DNA from: Stenogyne calaminthoides
Lineage: Eukaryota > Streptophyta > Magnoliopsida > Lamiales > Lamiaceae
Assembly: GCA_037126765.1 (NCBI GenBank)
Contig: JBBCBC010000043.1
Coordinates: 1,116,001 to 1,180,000, forward strand
Reading direction: 5' to 3'
Length of the DNA: 64,000 bases
A model generated the notes under the pieces. It ran no database searches, was not told the origin of the DNA, and was given only the letters and a program-made list of their open reading frames with translations. Shown one piece after another: positions 10,195 to 24,529 of the stretch (its first letter is position 1; each line of letters starts with the position of its first letter). The translations under genes were made by a program, and so were the position numbers.

Positions 10195-12991
10195 TTGAAG
10201 TATCGATCAAAGTGGTGGAGTGACCGTGCCAAGCTAATCAAGGTTTATACGGATCGATCTCGATCAAAGGTAAGATATCGGCAATCAAAATCTCTTTATT
10301 TCGAGATGTGCCGTGAAGAGGATAGATATCTTCGCCACTTCACCATTTCCCAAAGTCTGTACCTTAATCTGCTTAATGCTACCGTAAAGACTTTAGTAAG
10401 TAAGAAAGAGATAAAGTGGAAATCAATCGGTCATTGGTCAGTTAAAACCCACTGCCGTGGGGAAGGCTTTGACGGAGGCCGGTGATGAGGAAGGAAATGT
10501 ATGTTGAAATAATAAGACCTTGCTCCAAAATGCGTATGCTGGTGATTGCCAATTTCAGGAGGAGGAGAGGAGGCTCGAGGAGATAAGCAACCCGAGGGGC
10601 CAAAGCTCAAAATCGCCTTTATGGGTATCAAGGCTTCAAAGAGATTCCATTAAAGACAGAGCAAATCGGAGGAGCAAGTCTTCCGAGGTAATTTTAGATA
10701 TCACCGAATTCGCATAAGTTCTCTCAAAATCTTCAAAGGACCTCGACCTCAAGAGATTGCTCATCCTCATTGAGGGTGTTGTCAGCTAATCTCTCAAGAG
10801 CGCCTCGTATTCAGATCGGTGAATGCCTCGTCTAACTTTTTTATTTTGCCGAGTCAAGAGCTAATGAATCTTTGACGAGTTCTCTTTGATCCATTTTGAT
10901 CTCTCGTATAACTTCTCACCAACTCAGAGCCCGGTCAAGAAGGGCGGTATGCGGAACGGTTCATTCTAGATCTAAGACTTTAGCTAAAGACATATCTCAC
11001 TCTCCAAGACCCTTTTCGCATTGAGGCAATACCATATTCTTAACTTAATTCTCGCTCGAATGGAAGTTTGGGTAACATCGCCTATCTGTGCAGGTGAAGA
11101 TCGTGGAATGAGGAGATACTGCTTTAATGTAATTCTCCCGGGGTTCGTAAAACCAATCCTGAATGAAAACTTGATTTTGAGTAAAATTTGGTGAAGAGGA
11201 AGATGCCGGTGAAGAAGGGCCGAGGTGGTGCCCGAGCCCATAGATAAAACTCAAGATGACCAATAGGCGGGATGAAGATGAGTCAATCTCATGGATGGAA
11301 GGATAATCTTGATCTTGGAGAGCTCTTTGTCAAACATCCTCAGACTGGCTTGGCCTCGTGTAACTTTTGCACTATTAAAAATTATGCCGCATACTCTTGA
11401 ATTTATTTATCTTTCAGTGTAATGTCGGAGTCTTGAGGATCGAGGCTCAGTGGACACCCAAGCCGGTGGAAACCGGCATCGAGATTGAGGCTCAAGTCGA
11501 AGTTGAGATCGAGACTCGTGTCGAGTAACCACCAGAAAAATAAAGAGATCTTTATTCTCCTAGATTGATCTCACCCAATTGTGGTGTTTCAGAAGGTCAA
11601 TCATGGACAAAAGTTGCTCAAATTGAGAGGTATTGCCACAGGCAGTAAAAAGTCCGAGTTCTCGCAGGACTTGATCTGGCTTCGAACTACTTTCTGGTAA
11701 TAAGCCAATCGCCGGAAGGGAAGGAAAATGGAAAAAGATGGATGGAGCTGACAATGACCGATTAGTCTTGGTGCAAAAGTATCGGGGAGAAAGTGTATTG
11801 GAAGCCAAATTGGTGGAGAAAAGAATGAGATGCTTGTCAAAATGTTGTTGAGGAAATGAGCTCCATGCTCATGGCCAAGATGATCGGAGATATGTTCAAA
11901 GAAGCTCTCTCAATTAATTTGCCCACGCTATCTGAAGAGTTCTCAATGGCGGCGAAGAAATTGGATGAGATTAGAAGAGAAAAAGATCGTCACTGTATGG
12001 TGAAGCGTGAAGTTGTAAACTATGAACGGTATCATATGGAAACGACTATCGAGCTTACGCGAAGGTATGGTTCGAAGGGGAAAGACCTTGAGCCATACTA
12101 TTGGACACATACCTTAAAGAAAGAGGTATAAAAGAAGTTGGTAAAAAGAAAAGCATTGATGAAGCTTGCAGAAGTTGAAGCCAGAAGCTAAAATTCAAGA
12201 AGATGGAGGAAGCTTGTCTACACTCTTGTTTCTCAAGAAACTAAAGTGCAAGAAGTTGTCATCAAAAATGTAGTGCTAGAAGAAGGATTGGTACAAGCCA
12301 AGCTGAGCCGAATCGCCCATCAAAAGCGGGCGTTGTGGTACTATGAGCTCCCGAGGTAAAAGAGCGGCGTTTAAGCCAACTCGTGAGGGAAATTGATAAT
12401 GGAATTAGAAGATTTTCGGGAAGAGCCGCGTAAGGAAGTCTTCAATACAAGAAGAGCTCGAGATCGCTGCCAGTTGAGCGAAGTTAAGAAAATCGTTGCT
12501 TTCCGTTTACGGGTTCCTGATTAGGAAGAAGAACGAAGAAGAAGAGCGGAAAGGAAGAAGTGGTTCAAAAAGTTCACGAGCAAGAGGAGAGGGACTACAA
12601 AAAGCACAAAAATGGCCACACGCTGACAAGTGGATGCCAATCCAGTTGATGATGTGTGGGAAGTGATCAAAATACATTCGGGTTCTACTACGATGTCTTT
12701 GAGAAATGGAGAGAGAGCTTCGATTCTAATGAAGCCTTCATCGATATCTCGCGACCTTTTCCATCCAAGTACTTGCAAAGTCGATCAACCTTTATGATGA
12801 AGGAAAGGTTGAATAAAGCGCCCGTCCATATATACTTACCCATCCGCAGGTTTGGAATGGTTTTAGTGAATGAAACAATCGTTTCTCGAGAAGATTGCTC
12901 GATCGCCATTCGGTTAGCCCCGACAAGGAACAATCCTGATATCATCGAGGAGGCGAGATGCGCTAAAGAAGAGATATTATGGAATGTTTAA
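10195..12991 (+). pseudogene. Unrecognised plus-strand coding remnants
   Basis: Several plus-strand open stretches (10195-10485, 10520-10717, 11856-12131, 12656-12991) follow each other in different frames, with higher G+C than the surroundings. The best piece (11856-12131, 91 codons) starts MSSMLMAKMIGDMFKEA and is rich in K, E and R, looking helical. The last (12656-12991) contains KAPVHIYLPIRRFGMV. I do not recognise any family. An LTR-like sequence with a purine tract follows at 13398, so this may be the interior of a decayed retroelement (gag-like or an extra ORF), but no protease, RT or integrase is present. Confidence 0.3.
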
Positions 12992-13397
12992 CCTTGAAGT
13001 TACTCGTTGATGAGGTGGGAAGAAGAGAACTCAAGAGTCGAGGAAATTTGAAAAGCAAAAGAAGATCAAGATCAAAACTCGTAAGACTTTTGTAATTTCT
13101 TTTATTTTTTTGTTTTACATCCGTATAAGTTCATTGTAAGTTGTAACTTTTCTACCATTCATCAATGAAACGTTATCGTTTATGCTTCAAAAAGATAATA
13201 TCTCATTATCTTACTTTTACATGTCTTTCTTTTGATATGCTTTATGATTGTTTGGTGAAAGAAATTGTTGGGAGATTTATTTGTTTGGGAAATTGATTGA
13301 GAAAAATTGTTGGGAGATATACCAATCTTGTAATAGGAAAAACCAAAACCTGAGTATAGGTTAAGTGTTTTGTAACAAAGATGGTTTTAGTATCATC

Positions 13398-15060
13398 AAA
13401 AGGGGAAATTGATGGGAGATGAATTTAATAAAAGATTTTGATTAGATTCCAAAACCCCCGAGTATGCCATGTTCGGGATAATCTTGATAGTTGAGTCGAT
13501 TCAATTTTTAGAGTTTTCGGATGTTATATGCACCTTGTATAGTCAATGAATATAGATCGGGTTAGATTCAAGATTTTGAAGACTTCGTAAGTTTAAAAGA
13601 ATCAAGTTTCAAGATGAAACTGGGTTCCGAAAGTTCGATATGGCCGAAGGTTCTCAAGTTCGAGATAAACCGCCATCAAGACTTCGATTAATGAAATCGA
13701 AAAATCAAGACTTCGGTGTAAAAGAGAAACTAAAGCTTCGGTAGATATCACCAAGATATGTGGAAGACTCGAGAAGACCCCGAAGACTCAAGACTCAAGA
13801 CTCGTCAACCACAAGACTCAAAAAGACTCTCAGAATTCGGAAGAATCACGAACCTGTAAGATCAAGATCAAGATCGAAGACAAAGGATACTGAAGGCACA
13901 AAGTTATTCTGTCAAGACGCAGAATGTCTTGAATGCCTGCGATAAACCTGAATGTTCCGAGATACTGAAAATATCTATCCTCAAGGATACAATAATGAGA
14001 AAAAACACGGATTACTTAGAAAAATAGATATTGCCCAAGACATTCTCATGCATAAAAGGAACTAAAACAAAAGTATTGTTAAGGTTATATCCTTTCGGAG
14101 ATATTGACCAAAAAAAAGAGTCAAGTATGTTTGTCTACATTTAACTCAAGACGCGACAATCGTAGAAAAGATAAAGACGGATTTTACCGACCTTCGAAAA
14201 GCGACAGGTCACTGAAGCATGTCAGTAGTACTATGTTCCAGACTACAAAAAGTGTAGAATGACTACAAGAAAAAGGTTATTGCATAAAGTATGCTAGGAG
14301 TTTCAAACCCCAAATATAGTTCATCACACAATTATAAGAGAAAACTCATGGAGCTATTCTTCCAACGGATAGTTTCTCAAGAGTGACCTTGGTGTATGCC
14401 TATAAATACTTGTGACCATCTACATTGGAGGTTCTTGAAATTTGTAAGGCAACTCAAGAGCTCAAACTTATTATTGCAAGTTGAAGCACTTTCGAAAACC
14501 CAAGAATTTCCAAGTGATTTATATCGAGAGAGCTCATTCACTAAGCCTAGCTTGATAAGATATATCCAAATCTTAGTAGAGATATCCTAGCCTTTGCATT
14601 GTTCTTAATTGTAAAGGATATCTCATCCTAGTTGGAAACCCGACCAAGAAACCCCAAACCCTTGTAAAAGGTAGTTTGAGTGTGATTGTTGGAGAGTGGA
14701 GTTGTAAATAGTTAGTAAAACTACATTGAGGTAAATCGAGAAAGCTCTACAGAGAAGAAGTGAGTAAACTATCTTGGATAATGTAAGCTTGTGTGTGTTT
14801 TGAGTAAGTAAACTACTGAGGTAGTCGAAAAGCTCAAAATAGAAAGGTTAGTAAACCACGAGGTAGTCGAAAAACCTTGGAGGTGATTATGAATTTCTCC
14901 GAAGAGAGATCGTAGAGAGGGACGTAGAGCTTGAGTCTCGAACCACTATAACTTGGTCGTGTTATTTGCTTTACGCTTTTGCTTTGATTAACTGCTGCAT
15001 ATCTTTAAACCGAAAGCATATTTTCACCGATATCGATTGAATCAATCCAATATGTTGCAT
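13398..15060 (+). mobile_element. Putative LTR with purine tract and TATA box
   Basis: AAAAGGGGAAAT at 13398-13409 looks like a polypurine tract and is followed directly by TGATGGGAG (13410 on), a plausible LTR start. The next 600 bases are rich in degenerate CAAGACT/GACTTCG repeats. A TATA box TATAAATA lies at 14401-14408, followed by a leader containing CCACTATAACTTGG near 14940, as in plant copia LTR R/U5 regions. The 3' boundary and a second LTR were not found, so the end coordinate is approximate. The 64-codon frame at 14396 is probably spurious. Confidence 0.4.
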
Positions 15061-18000
15061 CCGAATCCCGAATCACAAAAGATAATCACTATTTTTCATT
15101 AAAAGGAAGGTTTTAGCAAAACATAAAATGAGTATAAACTTATGGCCAACCATTCAAGACATCCGAGTAGCTTTTTCAAACAAACTCAGATCTCTAAAAC
15201 TCGAGTCGATTGGGATTATCTCGAGGTATCCGAAAGCAGCCAGATCACTTATCTCCGGGTAGACTTTGACTCGAGGCGATTTGTACTTCAGACCAAATCA
15301 TCAAGATAACCCGACCAATCGAACCTCGATTGAAGAAAAAGTTTTAAAAATCATTGAACACGCAGTATTCCCTCATACACGCGTGTAAGACTCGTTACAC
15401 CGACCAACATCAAAGCATGCTTTTAACAAAAACATAAAAATGATATTAAAACATTAAAAAAAAGACCCGAATTTAAAACTTACGTTGTGATCAAAATTTA
15501 AATATAAATCGATCATTGCGATATCCATCAATTAAGAAAAGTGGTTAATCTCGTTACACGAGGCGCTGATTACTTGAGCATCGATTTGGCGATTTGGAAG
15601 CATTGATAAAGAGCTCATTCCTCTCAATGTACAAGTACACACCTTGGCGATAGAAATGATCCCTAACAAAAACCAAACCCAATAAAATTAACAACATAAA
15701 ACCTAAATAAGGAAACTAAAACATTAAAATTTTAAAAAAAAATTAAAACACTTAAAAAGATAAAAGACTTACGAGAAGATTCTTTCTCGGCGTCAGAAAT
15801 AATAATCCAAGATCTCCTTGTGTGTTTGTGACAATTTGGACAAAAGTTTCTTATGATTGATCATATAATTGGAAAGATATAACCAGCATCCTCACGATAT
15901 TCCAATTTGCTCGTTGAATCTATTTCAACTTTTTTCTCCTTAGAGTTAACCGATTATATTGCAAGACTATTCAACTCTTCTTCTTCAACCGTCCTCTTCT
16001 TCAACTTTTTCATCTCTCGTAAACATTGACTCAAAATCAACACCCTCACCAATATCATAATAGGCCTCATCTCCGACTAGAGGCTCAAAAATGAGAAGGT
16101 CACAATTGCAATTACGTCGGTCAATTTTTGTAGAGGCAATCAAGTTGTTGTACAAATCATCAGCAGTATTTATGGAGTCTTTCATCCATAAAAATATAAT
16201 CATAAAGCTTGTCAGTGTGGAGCCGCTTTTTCTCGCCATCTTCTCTTTTGATGCAAGAGAATCTTTTTGTCAACTCATCACCTTGGGAAGTATTTCTTTG
16301 AACTTCAAGAAAGATCTTTTAACATAGATGTTAATAAGTCCTTGAGATCCAACAACACATAAAAAACCCGTGTTTTTTTAAAAAATATAGTTACTTTCTT
16401 ATCACAAACAGTTTAACATAGATGGACAAGTGTTAATGCAAAATAACAAAAAGATGCACACATCATCATCATCAAGACACTCCAACATCTCCACCTTCAT
16501 CATTGCTCACTCCAACATCTCCACCTTCAAAGACGATTTTTCTAAAGTTTGAAGAACTTCTATATTTACCATGAATAGTGAGAGGGAATATGGCAGATAA
16601 CTCTCCTGAACCGTAAAACCCAGCACCATACTCCTCCCGACATCTAAGACAGATTGTTTTATCATTCCAAAGGTGAATCAACGGCGGTGTGCATTGTGCG
16701 AAAACACCACGCCATTTTTTTCAAGGAAGTATATAATTTGAAGTAGAATAATGCAACCACCAACATTTTTTCAAAGCGGCGACTCTTGAAATAATCAAGC
16801 AGACTCACAAAGACTATCTAAAACGAAGAACACCAAATTCGATTTTGAAATTCTATCGACATTTTCTAGGGACTTGACAACACTAAAGGTGACTTTTATG
16901 ATTTGAAGCCGGTGTAAGAAACGATTGAAGACATGACATCACTAAAAGTCTTTTAAAATCTACTCCACCATCAACAAACTTTGTACTCAAGGTATGAAAA
17001 AGATTCTTATCGGTATTTACCATATACGTACTCTTTAGATGTTTCACCACATTTGACCCATCTTCCGATCGTGTATATTTCAACACGGGGGAACCATCAT
17101 TCCTCGAAAGCATGAGTACATCCGCACGCGTCATCGTGAATGGCAAAAAACAAACTATCTAAATAAAGCACACGGCTCTTCTTTATTGAATCGATTAATC
17201 AACCACTTAAGCATGTCATGGTTTGAGCATTTTAAATCGATTGTAAATCTAGAATACCCCCAAACCCTATTGGATCATCGAACTTTTTGTTTCTCGTTTA
17301 ACATTTTAATTAATTCTAATAAAGGTTTTGAGTGCCGCAATGAGATGTAAAAGTCACCGCATAAAAAGAAAAAAGTATCATTAGAAGATGCATAAATCAA
17401 TAAAATGATCTAATACTATTACGTAAAGAACGAATACGGTATAATTAATCAAATAATGCTAGGCAGTAGCAACAAATTATTACCTCCTACGATTAACATT
17501 TGAAGTCCTTTCATTAAGAACGTTACTCATGGGACGACCCTTACTTTTCTTCCTTGAGATGAAAGGATTGCTTTTAAGACTCGAATATAGCATAGGAGCA
17601 TCGACCTTATTCTTCTTCCCTCGGACCCATTTCTTTGTAGAGCAACATTCCTTATGCCTTTTACCCATCCTTCAATAAAAAATAAAAAACAATCAATAAG
17701 TGACAAGCAATCATAGTATCAATATTTGGAAGCGGAAAATAAGGAGAAAAAGGTTATTGATATCAATAAACTTCATCAGATGAAGTAGGAAAGGTCTCTT
17801 GCTGGACCATGAAGATGTTAGTCGATGTAATATCTAATCGAGGCCTCACCACGCTTTCAAATGTTATTGATGAAAATGTGTATGATGAAAGGCGAACAAC
17901 CCGATAAGGAGATAATTAACGGCGAGGAAGTAATTAACTGTAGCTTTTATCCACAATTTAATAAATGTAGCTCGGCGATGGTTCCAATAAAAGATAACCC

Positions 18001-19109
18001 CGTTTCAAAATTGTTCTTACACCGCCTTTGTTCATTAATCTTCACTTTTACACTATAGCAAAATCCCATGGATCCAACAATTTTATGGCATATGAGCAAA
18101 GCCAAGAAGTAACCGCAAGAACTTATGTTAATAATTCACCATAAAACCATTGTTGAAAGCAATTCCATTAAGTGTCCAAAAACTTCACTTTCTTTTACAT
18201 CGACGAAAACTAAACATTGGGTGTGAAGAAACTTGTAATGCATATAAATTAGGTTTAACACTTTTAACATAAAAACACAAATCTCTAATGTCAATTTCTC
18301 ATCAAATCGACTCATTAATACAATTTCAAATTAGAAAACATTAATGAAATTTCGTGATTTCTAATCAAAATTCTTCAAACAAATTGGGGAAAATGAAATA
18401 TATACGGTTTATATCGTATACACAACAAAAAATATAGAATCATTACCTTTTAGGAAGAAGATAACCAAAAAAAAGCGATGAGTAAAACAATAAAATCGGC
18501 GAAGGTCACAATTTTCAAAGGGAGAGATGAAGCAGATTAAGATTTTCAAAGGGAGAGACGAAAGTGATAGAGATTTTTGTCATGAGAGCAAATTGGCGAT
18601 TTTGAGATGAGCAACGAGTTTTTGGGGAGGACGGAGTTCGTGGATCGATGAGATTAGGCTGAGGAGAAATTACGTGCTAGCTAATTTAGCGTCGAGAGAG
18701 AGATAAAGTCTTGGAAGGAAAATTTTGAAAAAGAAAAAAAGATTGGGTTTATATCATTATTTCAGCAATGACCTGTTTTAATGGATAGTAAAGGCGGTTT
18801 TTGTAATTGGTAACGATTTCATACAATACTTTGTGTTTATTTTTTCATAATGTATATTTATTTTTTTCATGTAATTTGTATATTTATTTTTTACACAATT
18901 TGTATTTATTTTTCATGTTTAAATTGATGGTTGAACCAATATTTCTCAAAAACCAACTAATAACATTTCAAAAAATAGTTGTTGAAACTAAATGAAAATA
19001 ATGTGCAAAATTATGAAATCATTTATGCCCAAGATGACCAACTTGTTGGTTTTATTTGGTTGGAGGTTCAAACTTTTCCTATTAATTCTTCCATCAAATG
19101 ACCTAACAC
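15061..19109 (-). other. Unrecognised region with minus-strand ORF remnants
   Basis: Minus-strand frames occur at 17668-17480 (62 codons, very basic, starts MGKRHKECCSTKKWVRGKK), 17146-16883, 16681-16472 and 16239-15985 (acidic end). They lie in one direction and could be a broken gene read from about 17.7 to 16.0 kb, but I recognise no family. The frame at 16681-16472 ends with a direct repeat GGDVGVS-NDE-GGDVGVS. The order and strand match the flanking CACTA transposase, so an accessory CACTA gene is one possibility. The rest (17.7-19.1 kb) is AT-rich with no supported gene. Confidence 0.3.
18511..18562. repeat. 31-bp tandem duplication
   Basis: ATTTTCAAAGGGAGAGATGA at 18511 recurs at 18542 with a single T-to-C change. 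The unit period is 31 bases. Confidence 0.85.
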
Positions 19110-20589
19110 CTAAATACATCCAAATAAAGAGGGCTTTGAAAAAGAGGGTTTTTAACGAGAAAATAAAGGAGGGTTTTTATTAGGGTTAACCGCCTATTTT
19201 CCGACACCGCAGTTTAAAGCCGAGGGGACGTGGGCTTAGGATGTTGCCCTCATGTTTTAATTCAAGTATTAAAATCGCTGAGGCTGTGGTTCGAGCCGAG
19301 GGGAGGGTCAAGCCTTGAACCTTTGGGACAGCAAGCCCCCTCTTTTACGAGCAAAGATATAGTGTAAGCTAAATTCACCATGTGATTCAAATAACTATCG
19401 ATATGTGGAGGCCTTTTGTGTTCATGTACCAACTAATTGATTAGATAGTTATTCAAGTTTGTATTTTTAATTGTATAGGTATTATATATTGTGTTTTTTA
19501 CAATTTTTTCTTCTATCATTTATTTAATTGTTTTCATCGTATATATATTTTGATTAGTTAAAATATTTATAAATAAAATTGTGAAATAAATAATTTATAT
19601 TCTTATGCATTTTTTATTTATTATGTATATATTTATATATATACTTTTATTAATTATTTTTTATAAAAATATTATTAATCAAATTTTAAATAATTAAGTT
19701 TTATATTCTTATTAACTATTTATTATTATGAATACATTTATATATATATATGTGTTTATATTAATTATTTTTAATAAAAATATTTTCAAAATAATCTGTT
19801 TAATATAACTTTTTTTCACTAAAAGTAATCTGTCGTTTGAATTATTTTAAGGTAAAAATTTTTAAATGAAACGTTAAACGAGATGGGGTGTATAAGTAAA
19901 TGAATATAATGAACAAAACCACTTAAATTAATCAAATGAATGCATACCCGGAATGTCTTCCACCAATGTTTTTCCGATTTTAGAAACCAATGTCCACGCG
20001 GTACTCACCCAACTCCATATCTGGACATGATGTTCTCATTGATCCCTCGGTATTTATTAGGGATACAACCTCAGAAATTAAAAGAGGTTACATTATATAT
20101 TATATGGATATATAAATTAAAAGATATGATGGTATAACATACTTCCTCCACACTTATATAGGTAATTGAATCTGTGGTGGATAATGATTTGAAGTTCTTC
20201 TTTGTCAATTCCTCGAGACCTAGATGAATCATCATCGCCACCTTCATTGATTCATCACGGTGGTCATCTTTAGTAGTACTGTCGTCTTGACATCGCATTA
20301 TCGATGCGATTCGCTTTTCATCTTCATTATTTTCATGAATTCAACTCTAATCCATCGGATCTCCGAAATAACGTCTGGCGGCGTCTTTCGTATACATCTG
20401 TTATTTCGATCATCCTGTAACATGGGTTAAATAAATTAAATATTATAATATGGATGATTAAAACAAATACATACATCATCTATACATTAATTAAAACAAT
20501 TAATTTCACAACATATATATATATCATCTTCATCAATATCAATAATTAAAAACAAGTGTACATAACAAATATATTAATTAGTTTCATCA

Positions 20590-21307
20590 ATTATCTTCTC
20601 GAATCGTAATTATGATCTCTATCTTCCTCGTCCTCATCCCCTTCCTCTTCTTCATCCCCTCTCTTCCCCTTCTTCCCTCCAAAGCATCGCCCGCTCAAAT
20701 CGCCAAAAACGACAGGATCATCTTCTATTTGCACATTCATTTGGGATGATATGTCATCCTCTTGGACTGGGGAAAGCTCTGGTGCGGTATTTCTATCGAT
20801 TTCCACTAAGAATCTCGGTTTTGTTGTGCAAACAAATCCACCAATCTGCCCGCATGGATCGGGTACTTGAATAATAATAAACTTGATCGACTTGATTGCT
20901 AGCACAATGGATCAAAATGATCGACGTCCCTCTTGGAATTAATGTCCACAAGCTTATAATTGGGATGTATTCTTGTTCCCACTGGCACAATTGGATCAAA
21001 CCACTCACACTTGAACAAAACTATTTTTCTTTCGGTAAATCCGAGATATTCCAACACCACAGCATCCTCGAGTATCCCGTAGAAATCATTTTCATTTGAA
21101 TCACAGTTTTTTCCCTTAATACAAACTCCACTGTTCATAGTGGCCTTAGATGCACCATAAGCTCATGTGTGAAATTTGAATCCATTAACGTAATATCCAG
21201 GGTACGTGGTGACACTACTAAGAGAACCGCCCGAAAGATCGCATATAGACTATCCCTAATACGATGTATCCTCACCTATATATTATAAATACTTAATTAT
21301 TAGAATC

Positions 21308-21369
<62 letters not shown>

Positions 21370-24240
21370 CGAAGTTAACCACTAGCTAGATCACTTACAA
21401 GTTGATCAAACCACAATGTGAATTGTTGTTGAAGAAATTCATCTTTTTCAGCATTCAATAGATTCGATTGAACTGTATGTAGTTACTCGAAACACACACT
21501 ACAATTGTAAATTTCGAGAAATTGTGGTTGTAAATATCAAATCAAATTAATATAGAATTAATTCACTTACTTAATATACTGGTTGCACCTGTTTGCAATT
21601 TAGTAGCACGTATATGAGTTATTCACTTCTCCAAGTCTACAATTTGTCTTCTACCCTTCTTTCCAAGTGTATCTTTGCTGAGGCACAAATATCGAGGATT
21701 TACCTCCCACCGATCGTGTACTTCAATGAGGTATATTGCAAGGTCTATTGTGTTTCCTCGTCGGACATGTTCCTCAAAGTAATAGAACAAAACATTGATG
21801 CTTTTTTTTGTTAAATGGCGTTTGCAATTGAAGCTTCCCACATGTGTCTTGTTACCCACACTTAACTTAAGTTGTGAAGATACCTAATTCAATTGAATGG
21901 CTATTGTGTAAATTGTATTTTTTTTTTTATCAAATAATTGAATGAAATAATTAGATTATACGTACCTCTCAAATGGATACATCCAAATGTTGTCTTGGAC
22001 CAACAATTTTTGCTTCATATGCAAGATGGATGTAAAAGATGCTCCAATCGAATTAAAAGAAGTTTTATGGAAATATATCGTTCAAACTTGCACAAGATCA
22101 CCGATATCATTGTCCAACCGAGTCATGTTTTCACAAAGAATGGTCTTCGATGTTAACTCCTTAAAGAACAAATTGATTTCATTGATGGCTTGTCAAACCT
22201 TAATCAGCCGAGAATCTCACGAAAAAGCAATTGGGGAGTAATCTGCATAAATATGTGACAATCATGACTCTTCATCCCAAACATCTTTAATTTTGACCAG
22301 TTTATTTGACCGAGACAAGTTGACACGTGGTCATCGGAAATTTCAACTCATCTACCCATTTGCAAACCATGTATTTTTGCTTCTTATCAAGGGAATAACT
22401 AACTTTGGGGTACTTTCCTGTGTGTGCACATTTCTGCAACGATTGTCGGCGACAGTATTCATTAAGTTCATCCCTCGATTTCGTTGTGTCCTTTGTTTTC
22501 CCTTCGACATTCATCACTGTGTAGAACAAATTATCAAACACATTTTTTCCAATGTGCATCACATCCAAATTGTGTCGGATCAACAACGAGCTCCAATACG
22601 GGAAATTTCAGAAAACATTTTTCTTCTTCCAACCACATTGTAAACCTTTGTTGTGATCATCAGCACCCAACTTTGTTACTTTCTTCAAGTCAATCCAGTC
22701 AATTTGTTGGAGGATCTGATCACCTGTCAAGATGGGAGGTGGATCATCATCAACTACTACATTCTTTATGAATGCATTCTTGTTCCTTCTTGTATGGATG
22801 ACGATACCTAAGAACTTACGATGGTTGTCAAACCACAACCGTTTCTTGACTATGTTGCGGACTAAAAGCATCGTAATGTCTGCAGTGTGGACAAGCAAGT
22901 CTTCTAGGCATGCTCCATCCGCATAACATCGAGTAAGGCGGAAAGTCAATGATGATCCAGACACGCAACTGCATCATAAAATTACGCTTTGTAGCAACAT
23001 CGCACGCTTACCACTCCATGTTCCCATAAAAAACATCAAATCACTTGGATCGTTGGTTGCAAAAAATACATCGAATTTATCTTTTGAATTCTTTTGACAG
23101 GCACTAGAACCGTAAGAAATATGAATTGATCCTTCATGCACAACCACAAGGGTAGATTGTGCGGTGTCACTATCACCGCCATGATGAATAATGTTTTCCA
23201 TATCACCCTAAACGGTTGAAAACCGTCGCTCAAGCTCAAGCCTCAACCTCACGTTCGAATTTTTGAAGCAAAATCAAGATGATGGATCGGGTCCAAGTGT
23301 TTCCAAGTATGTGAGTCAGGGTGACGATGACACCGAGTGGTCGTTCGAGCAATGTGCGAGCCATGTCATATCGCCATTCGCAGCATTAGGACCGATACAA
23401 CCTTTGCGCAGACGAGGATGATGGGAAAATAGAACATCTCCTTAAAAGGGCGATTCTTTTTCAATCGCCATTCACATTACGCCTAGCGATTTTGAACAAT
23501 GGCCGATTGCAAAACTTACAACTTTCAAGTTAGCCATCTCGCACCCCAATATAACATGCAATTACATGACAACAATGAATCCTCTCCTTTGGAAGACCCA
23601 TCTCACTCATCGGTTGTTTGCTATCAAAAAATTCTTGAGCACGAGGCTATTCGGACAAAGAACACGAATCGTGATCAACCATTTGATTATAGCCCTTTCG
23701 CATAAATCATTTTTGGTTTTAATGTTCAAAGAATAGGGCATTGTATGACAATTTGTGAATGTGATTTGCAACCCGGACATTATATCCTCGATTCACCCGC
23801 GACTAAGCATGTTATAAAAATGTGTAGCATGCTCATTAGGGAGGTTCCTCATTAGGGCCTAATCACCCACATTTAAGTGGGGACCAGAGGTTAAGTCCAT
23901 CATCATATCGTGGTATGAGTTAGATGCAAAGTCTCGTCAATCGGCCCGCAGTGAAGTCGACGCAGACCGGATGATCATTGTATTCATGACCCCACATTTC
24001 CTCACCGTGATAAATCCAATTGCAATAATTGGGCATGAACTCATTTCTATACAAAGGTGCTCTCACCTCATCGGGTTCATGATCGTATTATTGTTCCGAC
24101 ATCTAAATTTGTTGCGGGGACACCTAATCTTTTCCCTAAATCATCCCATTACTATGGTAAATCTATAAAAGATTCAAGTCCAAAGTGGAATTCGGAGATA
24201 TATTTAATTAATCGATCTAGGACCATACATCCAATATAAG
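20590..24240 (-). pseudogene. CACTA transposase (TNP2/DUF4218/DUF4216), broken
   Basis: Read on the minus strand from 24240 down, the parts of a plant CACTA transposase follow in the correct order. A transposase-associated zinc region RCPRNKFRCRN (24093-24127) has C-to-R/F losses. Next come YRNEFMPNYCNW (about 24053-23995), LESCKFC (about 23510-23480), SDGFQPF and VIVTPHNLPLWLCMKDQF (23239-23036), the TNP2 core RHNLDVMHIGKNVFDN (about 22585-22535) and NVEGKTKD. A DUF4218 stretch NIWMYPFERY follows (about 21995-21965). DUF4216 (21138-20899) carries FYGILEDAVVLEY and LFKCEWFDP. An acidic tail ends near 20594. Stops and frameshifts separate nearly every block. Related elements encode about 1000 residues here. 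The family is certain, and the copy is inactive. Confidence 0.9.
21311..21365. repeat. (TA)n microsatellite inside the transposase gene
   Basis: About 54 bases of perfect TA repeat between the DUF4216 and DUF4218 blocks, probably within a former intron. Confidence 0.95.
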
Positions 24241-24529
24241 CAGATTGGAATAATCACTTTGCTCAATTATTTATTTCAAATATTTACAAATTAATTAGTA
24301 TTCAAAAGCCCTGATAATAATTAATATTTCTAAAATTTCTCCCGAAAATTCCGCCTTATTTTTATTGTATTTTCCCAATTAATCAAGATCCTACGTGCAT
24401 CAATTTTCTAGAGCTTAATTACTTAAAATCAATCGAGTCGTAGAATACATGTTCTCTGACAAGCAATAACCAACATTAAATCAACAACAATCACTCACTC
24501 CAACGTCTCAACATAATTAATATATTAAA

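Noticed and set aside
1045..21365. TA arrays considered as CRISPR or origin-like repeats
   Set aside because: Simple dinucleotide runs without spacers, in a plant nuclear context.
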